This document shows, in pieces, positions 35,968 to 45,419 of a DNA stretch of 64,000 nt. The stretch is from Marinobacterium_D sp050908845 (lineage in GTDB: Bacteria > Pseudomonadota > Gammaproteobacteria > Pseudomonadales > Balneatricaceae). Positions within the stretch are counted from its first letter, which is position 1. Each line of letters begins with the position of its first letter. The DNA lies in NCBI RefSeq assembly GCF_050908845.1, contig NZ_CP194171.1, forward strand, positions 372,001 to 436,000. The letters are read 5' to 3'. Made by a program: the position numbers and the translations under genes. The notes under the pieces were generated by a model that was given only the letters and a program-made list of their open reading frames with translations, was not told the DNA's origin and made no database searches.

Positions 35968-37512
35968 ATGCAGCAACTGAATCCATCTGAGATCAGCGAG
36001 ATTCTCAAGAAGCGCATCGAGAAGCTTGATGTGTCTTCTGAAGCCCGTAACGAGGGCACAATCGTCAGCGTTTCCGACGGTATCATCCTGATCCACGGTC
36101 TCGCCGACGTAATGTACGGTGAAATGATCGAATTCCCGGGCGGTGTCTACGGTATGGCACTGAACCTGGAGCGTGACTCTGTTGGCGCCGTAGTACTGGG
36201 CGACTACCAGACTCTGGTCGAGGGCATGACTGCCCGTTGTACCGGTCGTATCCTTGAAGTACCGGTTGGTCCGGAACTGCTCGGTCGCGTCGTTGACGCG
36301 CTGGGTAACCCGATCGACGGCAAGGGTCCGGTCGAAACACAGTTGACCGACGCTGTAGAAAAAGTAGCACCGGGCGTTATCGCCCGTCAGTCGGTTGATC
36401 AGCCGGTCCAGATCGGTCTGAAAGCGATCGACGCCATGGTCCCGGTTGGCCGTGGTCAGCGTGAGCTGATCATCGGTGACCGTCAGATCGGTAAGACCGC
36501 GATCGCGATTGACGCGATCATCAACCAGAAAAACACTGGCATCAAGTGTATCTACGTTGCCATCGGTCAGAAGCAGTCCACTATCGCCAACGTCGTGCGC
36601 AAGCTCGAAGAACATGGCGCCATGGACCACACCATCGTGATCGCAGCTGGTGCGGCTGATCCTGCAGCGATGCAGTATCTGGCTCCGTACGCCGGTGCGA
36701 CCATGGGTGAATACTTCCGTGACCGCGGTGAAGATGCTCTGATCATCTATGATGACCTGACCAAGCAGGCCTGGGCGTATCGTCAGATCTCCCTGCTGCT
36801 GCGTCGTCCGCCGGGCCGTGAAGCCTACCCGGGTGACGTTTTCTACCTGCACTCCCGTCTGCTCGAGCGTGCCGCGCGTGTTAACGCCGACTACGTAGAA
36901 GAGTTCACCAAGGGTGAAGTGAAAGGCAAGACCGGTTCTCTGACCGCGCTGCCGATCATCGAAACCCAGGGTGGTGACGTTTCCGCGTTCGTTCCGACCA
37001 ACGTAATCTCCATTACCGATGGTCAGATCTTCCTGGAAACCAGCCTGTTCAACTCCGGTGTGCGTCCGGCGATCAACGCGGGTCTCTCCGTATCCCGAGT
37101 TGGTGGTTCCGCCCAGACCAAGATCATCAAGAAGCTTGGTGGTGGTGTACGTCTGGCACTGGCACAGTACCGTGAACTGGCAGCCTTCGCTCAGTTCGCT
37201 TCCGACCTCGATGAAGCTACCCGCGCTCAGCTCGAGCACGGTCAGGCTGTTACCGAGCTGATGAAGCAGAAGCAGTACTCGCCGATGTCCGTCGCTGAGA
37301 TGGGCCTGAGCCTGTACGCGGCGAACGAAGGTTTCCTGAAAGACGTGGAACTGGACAAAATCGGTGCTTTCGAAGCGGCTCTGATCTCCTACTTCAACAG
37401 CGAACACGCTGATCTGATGGCGAAGGTCAACGAGAAGGGCGATTACAACGACGAAATCGCTGCGTCCTTCAAAGCCGGCATCGAAAAGTTCAAGTCTACC
37501 CAAACTTGGTAA
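35968..37512 (+). CDS. atpA: F0F1 ATP synthase subunit alpha
   Basis: Non-catalytic nucleotide-binding subunit of F1. 514 aa. The N-terminus MQQLNPSEISEILKKRIEKL binds delta; the P-loop is GDRQIGKTAIAIDAI (the Ile for Thr change is also usual in pseudomonads); the signature PAINAGLSVSRVGGSAQ is intact. A large antisense reading frame covers it (35683-37503, minus), an expected by-product of codon bias. A perfect 8-bp hairpin lies just past the stop. Confidence 0.98.
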   Translation: MQQLNPSEISEILKKRIEKLDVSSEARNEGTIVSVSDGIILIHGLADVMYGEMIEFPGGVYGMALNLERDSVGAVVLGDYQTLVEGMTARCTGRILEVPVGPELLGRVVDALGNPIDGKGPVETQLTDAVEKVAPGVIARQSVDQPVQIGLKAIDAMVPVGRGQRELIIGDRQIGKTAIAIDAIINQKNTGIKCIYVAIGQKQSTIANVVRKLEEHGAMDHTIVIAAGAADPAAMQYLAPYAGATMGEYFRDRGEDALIIYDDLTKQAWAYRQISLLLRRPPGREAYPGDVFYLHSRLLERAARVNADYVEEFTKGEVKGKTGSLTALPIIETQGGDVSAFVPTNVISITDGQIFLETSLFNSGVRPAINAGLSVSRVGGSAQTKIIKKLGGGVRLALAQYRELAAFAQFASDLDEATRAQLEHGQAVTELMKQKQYSPMSVAEMGLSLYAANEGFLKDVELDKIGAFEAALISYFNSEHADLMAKVNEKGDYNDEIAASFKAGIEKFKSTQTW

Positions 37513-37531
37513 GTGCTCCTTTGTGAGCCGG

Positions 37532-37550
37532 GGCCGGTCTCTGACCGGCC
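37532..37550 (+). promoter_or_regulatory. intercistronic hairpin between atpA and atpG
   Basis: GGCCGGTC (37532-37539) and GACCGGCC (37543-37550) form a perfect 8-bp stem with a three-base loop, without a T-run. Probably a transcript stability or processing element that sets subunit ratios rather than a terminator, because atpGDC must be transcribed through it. Confidence 0.55.
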
Positions 37551-37580
37551 TGAACTAAGACAAGTTTAATAGGCGGAACT

Positions 37581-38444
37581 ATGGCAGTCGGAAAAGAGAT
37601 TAAGACGCAAATCGCGAGCATCGGCAGCACGCGCAAGATCACCAGCGCCATGGAAATGGTTGCTGCGTCGAAAATGCGCAAGGCCCAGGATCGCATGCAG
37701 TCTTCACGTCCGTACGCCCAAAGCATCCGTGGTGTGGTTCAGCATCTGGCCAAGGCCAATCCTGAATACCGTCACCTCTACATGCAGGAGCGTGAGGTCA
37801 AGCGCGTCGGTTTCATTATCGTCGCTTCTGACCGCGGCCTCTGTGGCGGCCTGAACGTCAACATGTTCAAGGCAGCCATTGCAAAGATGAAGGAGTTCAA
37901 AGAGCAGAACGTCGAGATCGATATCTGCGCACTGGGCTCCAAGGCAATCAGCTTCTTCCGGAACTACGGCGGCAACGTCGTGGCGGCGAAAGGCGGCCTG
38001 GGTGATGCACCCGAGCTGGGCCAGCTGCTGGGCTCCGTGAAGGTGATGCTGGACAGTTTTGACGAAGGCAAGCTGGATAAGCTGTACGTCGTGTCGAATG
38101 ATTTCGTGAACACGATGACCCAGAAGCCCGCTGTCGAGCAGCTGTTGCCGCTTCAGGCAGGTGAAGACGAAGAGAAGCTCAGCCACCACTGGGACTATCT
38201 GTATGAACCGGAAGCGAAAGAGCTGCTGAATGGCCTGCTCAAGCGCTATATCGAGTCTCTGGTTTACCAGGCAGTGGTTGAGAATAACGCCTGTGAACAG
38301 GCAGCACGTATGCTGGCGATGAAGAACGCAACAGATAACGCCGGCAACCTGATCGATGAGCTGCAATTGGTTTACAACAAAGCCCGTCAGGCGGCGATCA
38401 CTCAGGAAATCTCCGAGATCGTCGGTGGTGCTGCTGCTGTTTGA
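37581..38444 (+). CDS. atpG: F0F1 ATP synthase subunit gamma
   Basis: Central rotor shaft of F1. 287 aa, identical in length to E. coli. N-terminal AVGKEIKTQIASIGSTRKITSAMEMVAASKMRKAQ and C-terminal ATDNAGNLIDELQLVYNKARQAAITQEISEIVGGAAA form the coiled coil that turns inside alpha3beta3. Located between atpA and atpD as usual. Confidence 0.97.
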   Translation: MAVGKEIKTQIASIGSTRKITSAMEMVAASKMRKAQDRMQSSRPYAQSIRGVVQHLAKANPEYRHLYMQEREVKRVGFIIVASDRGLCGGLNVNMFKAAIAKMKEFKEQNVEIDICALGSKAISFFRNYGGNVVAAKGGLGDAPELGQLLGSVKVMLDSFDEGKLDKLYVVSNDFVNTMTQKPAVEQLLPLQAGEDEEKLSHHWDYLYEPEAKELLNGLLKRYIESLVYQAVVENNACEQAARMLAMKNATDNAGNLIDELQLVYNKARQAAITQEISEIVGGAAAV

Positions 38445-38481
38445 TGCAGTGAACAGGTTTAAATGTTAAGAGGATCCGAAC

Positions 38482-39879
38482 ATGAGTAGCGGACGTATTG
38501 TTCAGATTATCGGTGCGGTCGTCGACGTGGAATTCCCGCGTGACAATGTACCGAAGGTTTACGACGCACTGGTCGTCGATAAAACCGGCCTGACACTGGA
38601 AGTTCAGCAGCAGCTGGGCGACGGTGTCGTACGAGGCATTGCAATGGGTCAGACCGAGGGCGTAGCCCGTGGTCTGGAAGTGTCCAATACTGGCGCACCG
38701 GTTTCCGTACCCGTAGGTACCGAAACTCTGGGCCGTATCATGGACGTACTGGGTAACCCGATCGACGAGTGTGGCCCGATCGGTGAACAGGAGCGTTATC
38801 CTATTCACCGTAAAGCGCCGTCTTACGCTGATCAGGCTTCTTCCAACGAACTGCTGGAAACCGGCATCAAGGTTATCGACCTGGTTTGCCCGTTCGCCAA
38901 GGGTGGTAAGGTTGGTCTGTTCGGTGGTGCCGGTGTAGGTAAGACCGTAAACATGATGGAGCTGATCAACAACATCGCCCGTCAGCACTCCGGTCTGTCT
39001 GTATTCGCAGGTGTAGGTGAGCGTACTCGTGAGGGTAACGACTTCTACCACGAGATGCAGGAAGCCGGCGTTGTTAACGTCGAGCAGTTCGATCAGTCCA
39101 AGGTAGCGATGGTCTACGGTCAGATGAACGAGCCGCCTGGCAACCGTCTGCGTGTAGCCCTGACCGGCCTGACCATGGCTGAGAAGTTCCGTGATGAAGG
39201 TCGTGACGTACTGCTGTTCGTCGACAACATCTACCGTTACACCCTGGCGGGTACCGAGGTATCTGCACTGCTGGGTCGTATGCCTTCTGCGGTAGGTTAC
39301 CAGCCGACCCTGGCGGAAGAGATGGGCGTTCTGCAGGAGCGTATCACCTCCACCAAGACCGGTTCCATCACGTCTATCCAGGCGGTATACGTACCGGCGG
39401 ATGACTTGACCGACCCGTCTCCGGCGACCACCTTCTCCCACCTTGACGCGACCGTTGTACTGTCTCGTCAGATCGCGGAGCTGGGTATCTACCCGGCGAT
39501 CGACCCGCTGGATTCCACCTCTCGTCAGTTGGATCCGCTGGTTATCGGTCAGGAACACTACGAGATCGCTCGTGGCGTGCAGTCTACCCTGCAGCGCTAC
39601 AAGGAGCTGAAGGATATCATCGCGATCCTGGGTATGGACGAGCTGTCTGAAGAAGACAAGCAGATCGTATCCCGTGCGCGTAAGATCCAGCGCTTCCTGT
39701 CTCAGCCGTTCTTCGTAGCAGAAGTATTCACCGGTTCTCCGGGTAAATACGTATCGCTGAAAGACACCATTACCGGCTTCAAGGGCATCCTCGAAGGTCA
39801 GTACGACGAGCTGCCGGAGCAGGCGTTCTACATGGTCGGTACTATCGACGAAGCGGTAGAGAAAGCTAAGAGCCTGTAA
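38482..39879 (+). CDS. atpD: F0F1 ATP synthase subunit beta
   Basis: Catalytic subunit of F1. 465 aa. The P-loop is GGAGVGKTVNMMELI, the catalytic-glutamate region GVGERTREGNDFYHEM, the Walker B strand VLLFVDNIYRYTLAG, and the DELSEED-like loop reads DELSEEDK exactly. Strong codon bias suggests high expression. AGAGGA lies upstream of the ATG. Confidence 0.98.
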   Translation: MSSGRIVQIIGAVVDVEFPRDNVPKVYDALVVDKTGLTLEVQQQLGDGVVRGIAMGQTEGVARGLEVSNTGAPVSVPVGTETLGRIMDVLGNPIDECGPIGEQERYPIHRKAPSYADQASSNELLETGIKVIDLVCPFAKGGKVGLFGGAGVGKTVNMMELINNIARQHSGLSVFAGVGERTREGNDFYHEMQEAGVVNVEQFDQSKVAMVYGQMNEPPGNRLRVALTGLTMAEKFRDEGRDVLLFVDNIYRYTLAGTEVSALLGRMPSAVGYQPTLAEEMGVLQERITSTKTGSITSIQAVYVPADDLTDPSPATTFSHLDATVVLSRQIAELGIYPAIDPLDSTSRQLDPLVIGQEHYEIARGVQSTLQRYKELKDIIAILGMDELSEEDKQIVSRARKIQRFLSQPFFVAEVFTGSPGKYVSLKDTITGFKGILEGQYDELPEQAFYMVGTIDEAVEKAKSL

Positions 39880-39914
39880 GCGGTTCCGGCAGAAACCTTT
39901 AAGAGGTAACCAAG

Positions 39915-40340
39915 ATGGCTATGACTGTTCATTGCGATATCGTGAGTGCCGAGGAAGAGATCTTCTCTGGTCTGATCGAATTCGTCTCCGCAACAGGTAG
40001 CCTGGGTGACCTGGGTATTTTCCCGGGTCACGCTCCGCTTCTGACGGAACTGAAACCAGGCCCTGTCGAGCTGCGCAAGCAGGGCGGTGAAGAAGACGTG
40101 TTCTACGTGTCCGGTGGTTTCCTTGAAGTGCAGCCGCACAAGATTACGGTACTGGCAGATACTGCTGCCCACGCCGCTGATCTGAGTGAGGCTTCCGCTA
40201 TCGAGGCCAAGAAACACGCAGAGCATGCAATGGCTGACAAGTCCGGCGAGTTCGAATACTCCCGGGCCGCCGCTCAGCTGGCGGAAGCTGCCGCGCAGCT
40301 CCGCACACTGCAGCAGATTCGTCGCAAGACCGGCAAATAA
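39915..40340 (+). CDS. atpC: F0F1 ATP synthase subunit epsilon
   Basis: Rotor subunit that can inhibit ATP hydrolysis. 141 aa. N-terminal beta barrel (MAMTVHCDIVSAEEEIFSG, TGSLGDLGIFPGHAPLLTELKPG) and a C-terminal two-helix inhibitory hairpin (ASAIEAKKHAEHAMA, AAAQLAEAAAQLRTLQQIRRKT). Last gene of the operon, followed by a strong terminator. Confidence 0.97.
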   Translation: MAMTVHCDIVSAEEEIFSGLIEFVSATGSLGDLGIFPGHAPLLTELKPGPVELRKQGGEEDVFYVSGGFLEVQPHKITVLADTAAHAADLSEASAIEAKKHAEHAMADKSGEFEYSRAAAQLAEAAAQLRTLQQIRRKTGK

Positions 40341-40360
40341 GCCCCTTGCAGCGACCAGGA

Positions 40361-40385
40361 AAGGCAGCTTCGGCTGCCTTTTTTA
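40361..40385 (+). terminator. intrinsic terminator of the atp operon
   Basis: AAGGCAGC / GCTGCCTT eight-bp stem with a TTCG tetraloop and a T-run, 20 bases past the atpC stop. Confidence 0.9.
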
Positions 40386-40491
40386 TATTTCCCTCCCTTT
40401 AAAGTTTCCCCTGCACATGAAAGGGATTACCCAGTTGAGGTAATCTGCACCTGAAGCTCTCCGTTCGTTACCGGGTCAGGGAATTGTCGCC

Positions 40492-41601
40492 GTGCCAGCC
40501 AAAGGGAAACTGCTCAGATTACTCACCTACGCCATTATCGCGATCGCCGCACTGGTGTGGGTCCTTCGCTTCGATATTAAAGCCGCTCGCGAGATGCCGC
40601 CGCCGCAGCCCGAGGCCGAACCCGCCGACCTGATATCTGTGCAGATCATGCAAAGTCAGGCGCTTCCCTATACCCAAACATTGGAGATCCAGGGCCAGGT
40701 TGAGCCGCACTATTCGGTGGATCTTCGTGCCGAGGTGGCTGCTCGCGTGCTGGCAGTGCCGGTTGCCAAGGGGCAGCGGGTTACAAAAGGCCAGTTGCTG
40801 CTTGAGCTGGACCAGGACGCGCGCAAGGCGCAGCTGGCTCAGGCTGAAGCGGATCTTCATTACAAACAGCAGGATCTTGAAGCCAACCGGCGCCTGATCG
40901 CTGCGGGCGGCAGTACACGCCGCGACGTACTCAGGCTTGGCAGCGAGGTGGCCGATGCGCGTCTGGCCGTTGAGGAGGCGCGCCTGGGGCTGTCCCGTAC
41001 CCGGCCCGAAGCGCCTTTTGACGGCGTTATCGACCGTCTCGATGTGGATCCCGGTGATTACCTGAGCCTCGCTGATAGCTGGGGCCGCCTGGTTGATATC
41101 GATACCCTCAAGGTGCGGGCCTGGGTGGCGCAGCAGGATGTGGCGGCGCTTTCCCTTGGCCAGCCGGTCAGGGTGCGTCTGCTCGATGGCACCCGGCTTG
41201 AGGGCGAGCTGAGTTTTATCGCTTTCAGCGCCGATGAAGAGACCCGCAGCTACCAGATCGAAGCGATCGTGAAAAACCCCGAGGCGCGCCGCATCGCCGG
41301 TGCCAGCGCATCGATGACGATTGAAACCGGCAGCATTCGGGCGCACCGCCTCTCCGCGGCGCTGTTGACGCTGAACGATCATAATCAGGTGGGAGTACGG
41401 GTGCTGGATGGCGACAATCGCGTCCACTTTCGCCCCGTGACCCTGCTCAGTGGCGGCATGTCCCAGGCATGGGTGGCCGGGCTGGATGAGCAGGTGCGTC
41501 TGATTACGCTGGGTGCGGGCTTTGCGGCCGAGGGGCAGGAGGTCAGGCCGGTTGAGGTGGACGACTCCGGGGTCGAGCTTGAGCCAGGTAGTGAGCGATG
41601 A
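40492..41601 (+). CDS. RND efflux pump periplasmic adaptor (membrane fusion protein)
   Basis: 369 aa. One N-terminal membrane anchor (LTYAIIAIAALVWVLRF), then the adaptor-family layout: first barrel-sandwich strand GQVEPHYSVDLRAEVAARVLAVPVAKGQRVTKGQLLLELD, a short alpha-hairpin (AQLAQAEADLHYKQQDLEANRRLIAAG), the second lipoyl half PFDGVIDRLDVDPGDYLSLAD, and a beta-barrel domain. GTG start with AGGG upstream. It overlaps the permease gene by four bases. No outer-membrane channel gene is next to it, so a shared TolC-like protein is expected. The substrate cannot be told. Confidence 0.88.
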   Translation: MPAKGKLLRLLTYAIIAIAALVWVLRFDIKAAREMPPPQPEAEPADLISVQIMQSQALPYTQTLEIQGQVEPHYSVDLRAEVAARVLAVPVAKGQRVTKGQLLLELDQDARKAQLAQAEADLHYKQQDLEANRRLIAAGGSTRRDVLRLGSEVADARLAVEEARLGLSRTRPEAPFDGVIDRLDVDPGDYLSLADSWGRLVDIDTLKVRAWVAQQDVAALSLGQPVRVRLLDGTRLEGELSFIAFSADEETRSYQIEAIVKNPEARRIAGASASMTIETGSIRAHRLSAALLTLNDHNQVGVRVLDGDNRVHFRPVTLLSGGMSQAWVAGLDEQVRLITLGAGFAAEGQEVRPVEVDDSGVELEPGSER

Positions 41602-44600
41602 AAGCGCTGATCGAAGCGGCCATACACCGGGCAAGGGCATCGATCCTGCTGCTGATACTGATTGTCGCCGGCGGTCTGGTGGCGTTTCAGACCCTGCCCC
41701 GGGAAGCTAACCCCGACGTTACTATTCCCTATATCTATGTCTCCGTGACACTCGATGGGGTCAGCCCCGAGGATGCCGAGCGCCTGCTGGTGAGACCGCT
41801 GGAGCAGGAGCTGCGCTCGCTTGAGGGGATCAAGGAGATGACCTCCTTTTCCGCCGAGGGGCATGCCTCGGTGCTGCTGGAGTTCGATGCCGGCTTTGAC
41901 CCTGATCTGGCGCTGCAGGATGTGCGCGACAAGGTGGATACGGTGAAAAGCGACCTACCCACCGAAGCGGATGAGCCCAGCGTCGACGAGATCAACATTT
42001 CCGAATTTCCGGTCCTGACCCTGGGGCTGTCGGGACCGATTGCACCGCAGCGGATGGTCTATATCGCCCGCGAGATGCGTGACCGGATCGAGGCTATCCC
42101 CGAGGTGCTGGAGGTGGATATCGGCGGCGACCGGGAAGACCTGCTGGAGATTACCGTGGATCCACAGGTGCTGGCCGGTTACGGCGTGGATTACTCCACT
42201 CTCTATTCTCTGGTCAGCAGTAACAACCGCCTGGTGGCGGCTGGCAGTATCGATACCGGCTCCGGCCGCCTGACGTTGAAGGTGCCCGGGGTGATCAGCG
42301 ATCTGGATGACCTGATGAGCATGCCGGTCAAGGTGGATGGCGATTCGGTGGTGACCTTCAATGAGGTGGCCAGTGTGCGCCGCACTTTCAAGGATCCCAC
42401 CGGTTTCGCCCGGCTTAACGGCCAGCCGGCACTGGTACTGGAGGTGTCGAAACGGGCCGGGGCCAATATCGTTGAGACTATCGATCAGGTCAAAGCGCTG
42501 TTGGCCGAGGCGCAACCCTTGCTGCCACCGGGGCTGGAGATCACCATCATCACCGATCAGTCGATCGAGGTGCAGAACCTGCTTACCGACCTGCTCAACA
42601 ACGTGCTGACAGCGGTAATCCTGGTGCTGCTGGTGATGCTGCTGGCGATGGGGCCCAGGCCCGCGTTGCTGGTGGGCCTGACCATCCCCGGCGCCTTTCT
42701 GGCCGGTCTGCTGATGATCCAGCTGCTTGGCTTCACGCTGAATATCATCGTGCTGTTCTCACTGATCCTGGTGGCGGGGATGCTGGTGGATGGCGCTATC
42801 GTGGTGTCGGAGCTCGCCGATCGCAATCGTGAGCAGGGGCTGAATCCGCCTGACGCCTGGAGTCGCGCGGCGATTCGTATGTCCTGGCCGGTTATCGCGT
42901 CCACCGCGACTACGCTGATGGTGTTCCTGCCGCTGCTGTTCTGGCCCGGTATCGTCGGTGAATTCATGAAATACCTGCCGGCCACGGTGATCGTCTGTCT
43001 GCTGGCATCGCTGGCGATGGCACTGGTGTTCCTGCCGGTGTTAGGCAGTATCGCCGGAGGTGCAGGGGCCACACGGCCGCCCCGGCAGAATAGCCTGTCA
43101 CGCCGTTATCGAGCGTTTCTGGCCGCACTGTTGAAGCGGCCTGCGCTGACACTGCTGGCCAGCCTGGTGGTGATGACGCTGGTCTACATCACCTATGCCC
43201 GCTTTAACCAGGGTGTTGAGTTCTTCCCGGACACCGAGCCGGAATCCGCATTGGTACTGGTACACGCCCGCGGTGACCTGTCGGTCTATGAACGGGATCA
43301 ACTGGTGCAGCGTGTGGAGCAGCGGCTGACCGGGATGCCGGAGATTGAAGCGCTCTATGCCCGCTCCCAGGTCAGTGCCGACAGCCAGCAGCAGGAGGAT
43401 GTGATCGGTGTGCTGCAGTTCCAGTTTATCGACTGGGAACAGCGTCGTCCCGCCAATCTCATATTGCAGGATATGCAGCGCAGAACGGCGGATCTGGCCG
43501 GTCTCAAACTGGAGTTCCGCAAGCAGGAGAACGGGCCCACCGAGGGCAAACCGGTGCAACTGCACTTCGTCTCCAATGACAGCGCCGCCAGCTCCCGCGC
43601 CGTCGACCAGGTGCGCGCGACGATGCAGCAGCTGGGTGGCTTTGTCGATATCGAGGATGACCGTACCCTGCCGGGTATCGAGTGGCGCCTGAACGTGGAT
43701 AGGGAGGCGGCGGCACGCTTCGGCGCCGATGTGGCCAGTATCGGTAACGCCATCCAGCTGGTGACCCAGGGCCTGCTGCTGACCACCTACAGGCCGGCGG
43801 ATGCGGATGACGAGGTGGATATTCGCGTGCGTCTGCCGCGCGATAAACGCACCCTGGATCAGCTGCGGCAGCTGACCCTGAATACCAGCCGGGGGCAGGT
43901 GCCGATGTCGCTGTTTGTGCAGATGGAAACGGCACAGAAAACCGGCGTGATCAATCATCGCGATGGTTCCCGTACGCTGACCCTGGAGGCGGATCTGGCC
44001 GAGGGCTACCAACTGGATGAACGTCTTGCGGCCCTGGCGGAAGCCGTAGAGGGCCTGCCGCAAGGGGTAGAGCTGGACGTGGCAGGTGAGCAGGAAGATC
44101 AGCAGGAGGCGGCCACCTTTCTCGTTGCTGCCTTCCTGGTGGCGCTACTGCTGATGACGCTGATCCTGGTGGTGCAGTTCAACAGCTTTTACCAGACCCT
44201 GCTGGTGCTGTCGGCGATCGTGTTCTCCACCGCAGGCGTATTGATCGGGCTGCTGGTGAACCAGCAGTCTTTCGGCATCGTCATGGTAGGGATGGGCGTG
44301 ATCGCCCTGGCGGGGATCGTAGTGAATAACAACATCGTGCTGATCGATACCTACAACCAGCACCTTAAAGAGGGTTATGCGCCGTTTGAGGCGGCGCTGG
44401 AAACCGGCTGCCTGCGCCTGAGGCCGGTGCTGCTGACCGCTCTGACCACGGTGCTGGGACTGATGCCGATGGTACTGGGTGTAAACGTGAACCTGCTGGA
44501 GCCCAGTCTTGGCATAGGGGCGCCATCAACCCAGTGGTGGACCCAGCTCTCCAGCGCTATCGCCGGCGGGCTCGCTTTTGCGACCTTCCTGACGCTGCTG

Positions 44601-44672
44601 CTGACCCCCTGCATGCTGGTGCTGGGAGCGAAAACCAGTGCTTGGCTTACATCGCTACGTCACGCCATTTAA
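41598..44672 (+). CDS. RND-family efflux transporter permease
   Basis: Proton-driven inner-membrane pump of the AcrB/MexF superfamily. 1024 aa with twelve hydrophobic segments in the usual 1+5+1+5 layout. Porter-domain signature is VSPEDAERLLVRPLEQELRSLEGIKEM; the TM4 region is VAGMLVDGAIVVSELADRNREQG, with one Asp in the place where many RND pumps have Asp-Asp; the TM10 region is AGIVVNNNIVLIDTYN. Starts inside the adaptor stop (ATGA). It ends six bases from the convergent regulator gene. Possible substrates are drugs, solvents or metabolites; undetermined. Confidence 0.9.
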   Translation: MKALIEAAIHRARASILLLILIVAGGLVAFQTLPREANPDVTIPYIYVSVTLDGVSPEDAERLLVRPLEQELRSLEGIKEMTSFSAEGHASVLLEFDAGFDPDLALQDVRDKVDTVKSDLPTEADEPSVDEINISEFPVLTLGLSGPIAPQRMVYIAREMRDRIEAIPEVLEVDIGGDREDLLEITVDPQVLAGYGVDYSTLYSLVSSNNRLVAAGSIDTGSGRLTLKVPGVISDLDDLMSMPVKVDGDSVVTFNEVASVRRTFKDPTGFARLNGQPALVLEVSKRAGANIVETIDQVKALLAEAQPLLPPGLEITIITDQSIEVQNLLTDLLNNVLTAVILVLLVMLLAMGPRPALLVGLTIPGAFLAGLLMIQLLGFTLNIIVLFSLILVAGMLVDGAIVVSELADRNREQGLNPPDAWSRAAIRMSWPVIASTATTLMVFLPLLFWPGIVGEFMKYLPATVIVCLLASLAMALVFLPVLGSIAGGAGATRPPRQNSLSRRYRAFLAALLKRPALTLLASLVVMTLVYITYARFNQGVEFFPDTEPESALVLVHARGDLSVYERDQLVQRVEQRLTGMPEIEALYARSQVSADSQQQEDVIGVLQFQFIDWEQRRPANLILQDMQRRTADLAGLKLEFRKQENGPTEGKPVQLHFVSNDSAASSRAVDQVRATMQQLGGFVDIEDDRTLPGIEWRLNVDREAAARFGADVASIGNAIQLVTQGLLLTTYRPADADDEVDIRVRLPRDKRTLDQLRQLTLNTSRGQVPMSLFVQMETAQKTGVINHRDGSRTLTLEADLAEGYQLDERLAALAEAVEGLPQGVELDVAGEQEDQQEAATFLVAAFLVALLLMTLILVVQFNSFYQTLLVLSAIVFSTAGVLIGLLVNQQSFGIVMVGMGVIALAGIVVNNNIVLIDTYNQHLKEGYAPFEAALETGCLRLRPVLLTALTTVLGLMPMVLGVNVNLLEPSLGIGAPSTQWWTQLSSAIAGGLAFATFLTLLLTPCMLVLGAKTSAWLTSLRHAI

Positions 44673-44678
44673 GGTTTT

Positions 44679-45419
44679 TCAGAGCAGCCGCCAGAGAGTG
44701 TCGAAGATAATCTGCTGCGCCGCGGCTACCTCGCGGGAGTCGATCACCACTGCTGTCGGGTAGTTATCGGATGCCAGCGAAATGATTGCACAGCGGGGCG
44801 GATAGATGGCGATGTACGCGGCGTCCACCGGGCCTTCGGTGCGGATCCATTTACGCTCTGAAAGCTCAGCACTTTCACCACCATCGCCGATGGCGATAGC
44901 GCGCACACGGATGCCTCGGGCGATACGCTGAGCGGTAAACGTGGGAAAGGGGCGGTAGAGGTGCGCACGGATCGGCTTTGACGAGAACACCGAGTAGACC
45001 GGATCCTGTTGTGCGCCGACACGGTTGAGAATATCGCGCAGCACCTGCTCGATACCGGCATCACCCTCGAAAAACTGCACGTTGGCAGCGCTGAAATCCG
45101 GCTTAAGGTGATGCAGGTCGGGAATGATCCGGTTCTTGAGCTGTCCCATCGCCAGTTCCAGCCGTTTCTGTTTATCCTCGGCAAGTTGCAGCAGCACCTC
45201 CGGTTCGCGGGCACTGAAATAGCGCCGCCGGCCTTTCGGCAGGTAAGTGACAACGCCCTGCTGTTGCATCGCTTTCAGGCACTCGTAGGTGGTGCCCCGG
45301 TTGACGCCGGCACGCTCGGCTATAGTACGTATGGCACTGGGTCCGAGGGCCAGCAGGGCGCGGTAGATGGCAACGGAACGTGGGTCGAGCCCGAGCTGGG
45401 CAAAGATTTCCTGATCCAT
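44679..45419 (-). CDS. TrmB-family HTH transcriptional regulator
   Basis: 246 aa. The N-terminal winged helix of TrmB type (QLGLDPRSVAIYRALLALGPSAIRTIAERAGVNRGTTYECLKAMQQQGVVTYLPKGRRRYFSA) is followed by a linker helix and a C-terminal effector domain (NVQFFEGDAGIEQVLRDIL, RKWIRTEGPVDAAYIAIYPPRCAIISL). A perfect inverted repeat begins at its start codon (45419-45443), a likely autoregulatory operator. It is divergent from glmU and convergent with the RND pair; either could be the target. The family often senses sugars, which would suit glmU/glmS, but this is inference. Confidence 0.8.
   Translation of the reverse strand: MDQEIFAQLGLDPRSVAIYRALLALGPSAIRTIAERAGVNRGTTYECLKAMQQQGVVTYLPKGRRRYFSAREPEVLLQLAEDKQKRLELAMGQLKNRIIPDLHHLKPDFSAANVQFFEGDAGIEQVLRDILNRVGAQQDPVYSVFSSKPIRAHLYRPFPTFTAQRIARGIRVRAIAIGDGGESAELSERKWIRTEGPVDAAYIAIYPPRCAIISLASDNYPTAVVIDSREVAAAQQIIFDTLWRLL

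Noticed and set aside
35683..37503. 606-codon minus-strand frame opposite atpH/atpA
   Set aside because: Antisense to highly expressed atpA; translation shows low-complexity TTGxxxx-type patterns and no family motifs.
38398..39558. 386-codon minus-strand frame opposite atpG/atpD
   Set aside because: Antisense to atpD; Arg/Gly/Thr-rich mirror sequence without motifs.
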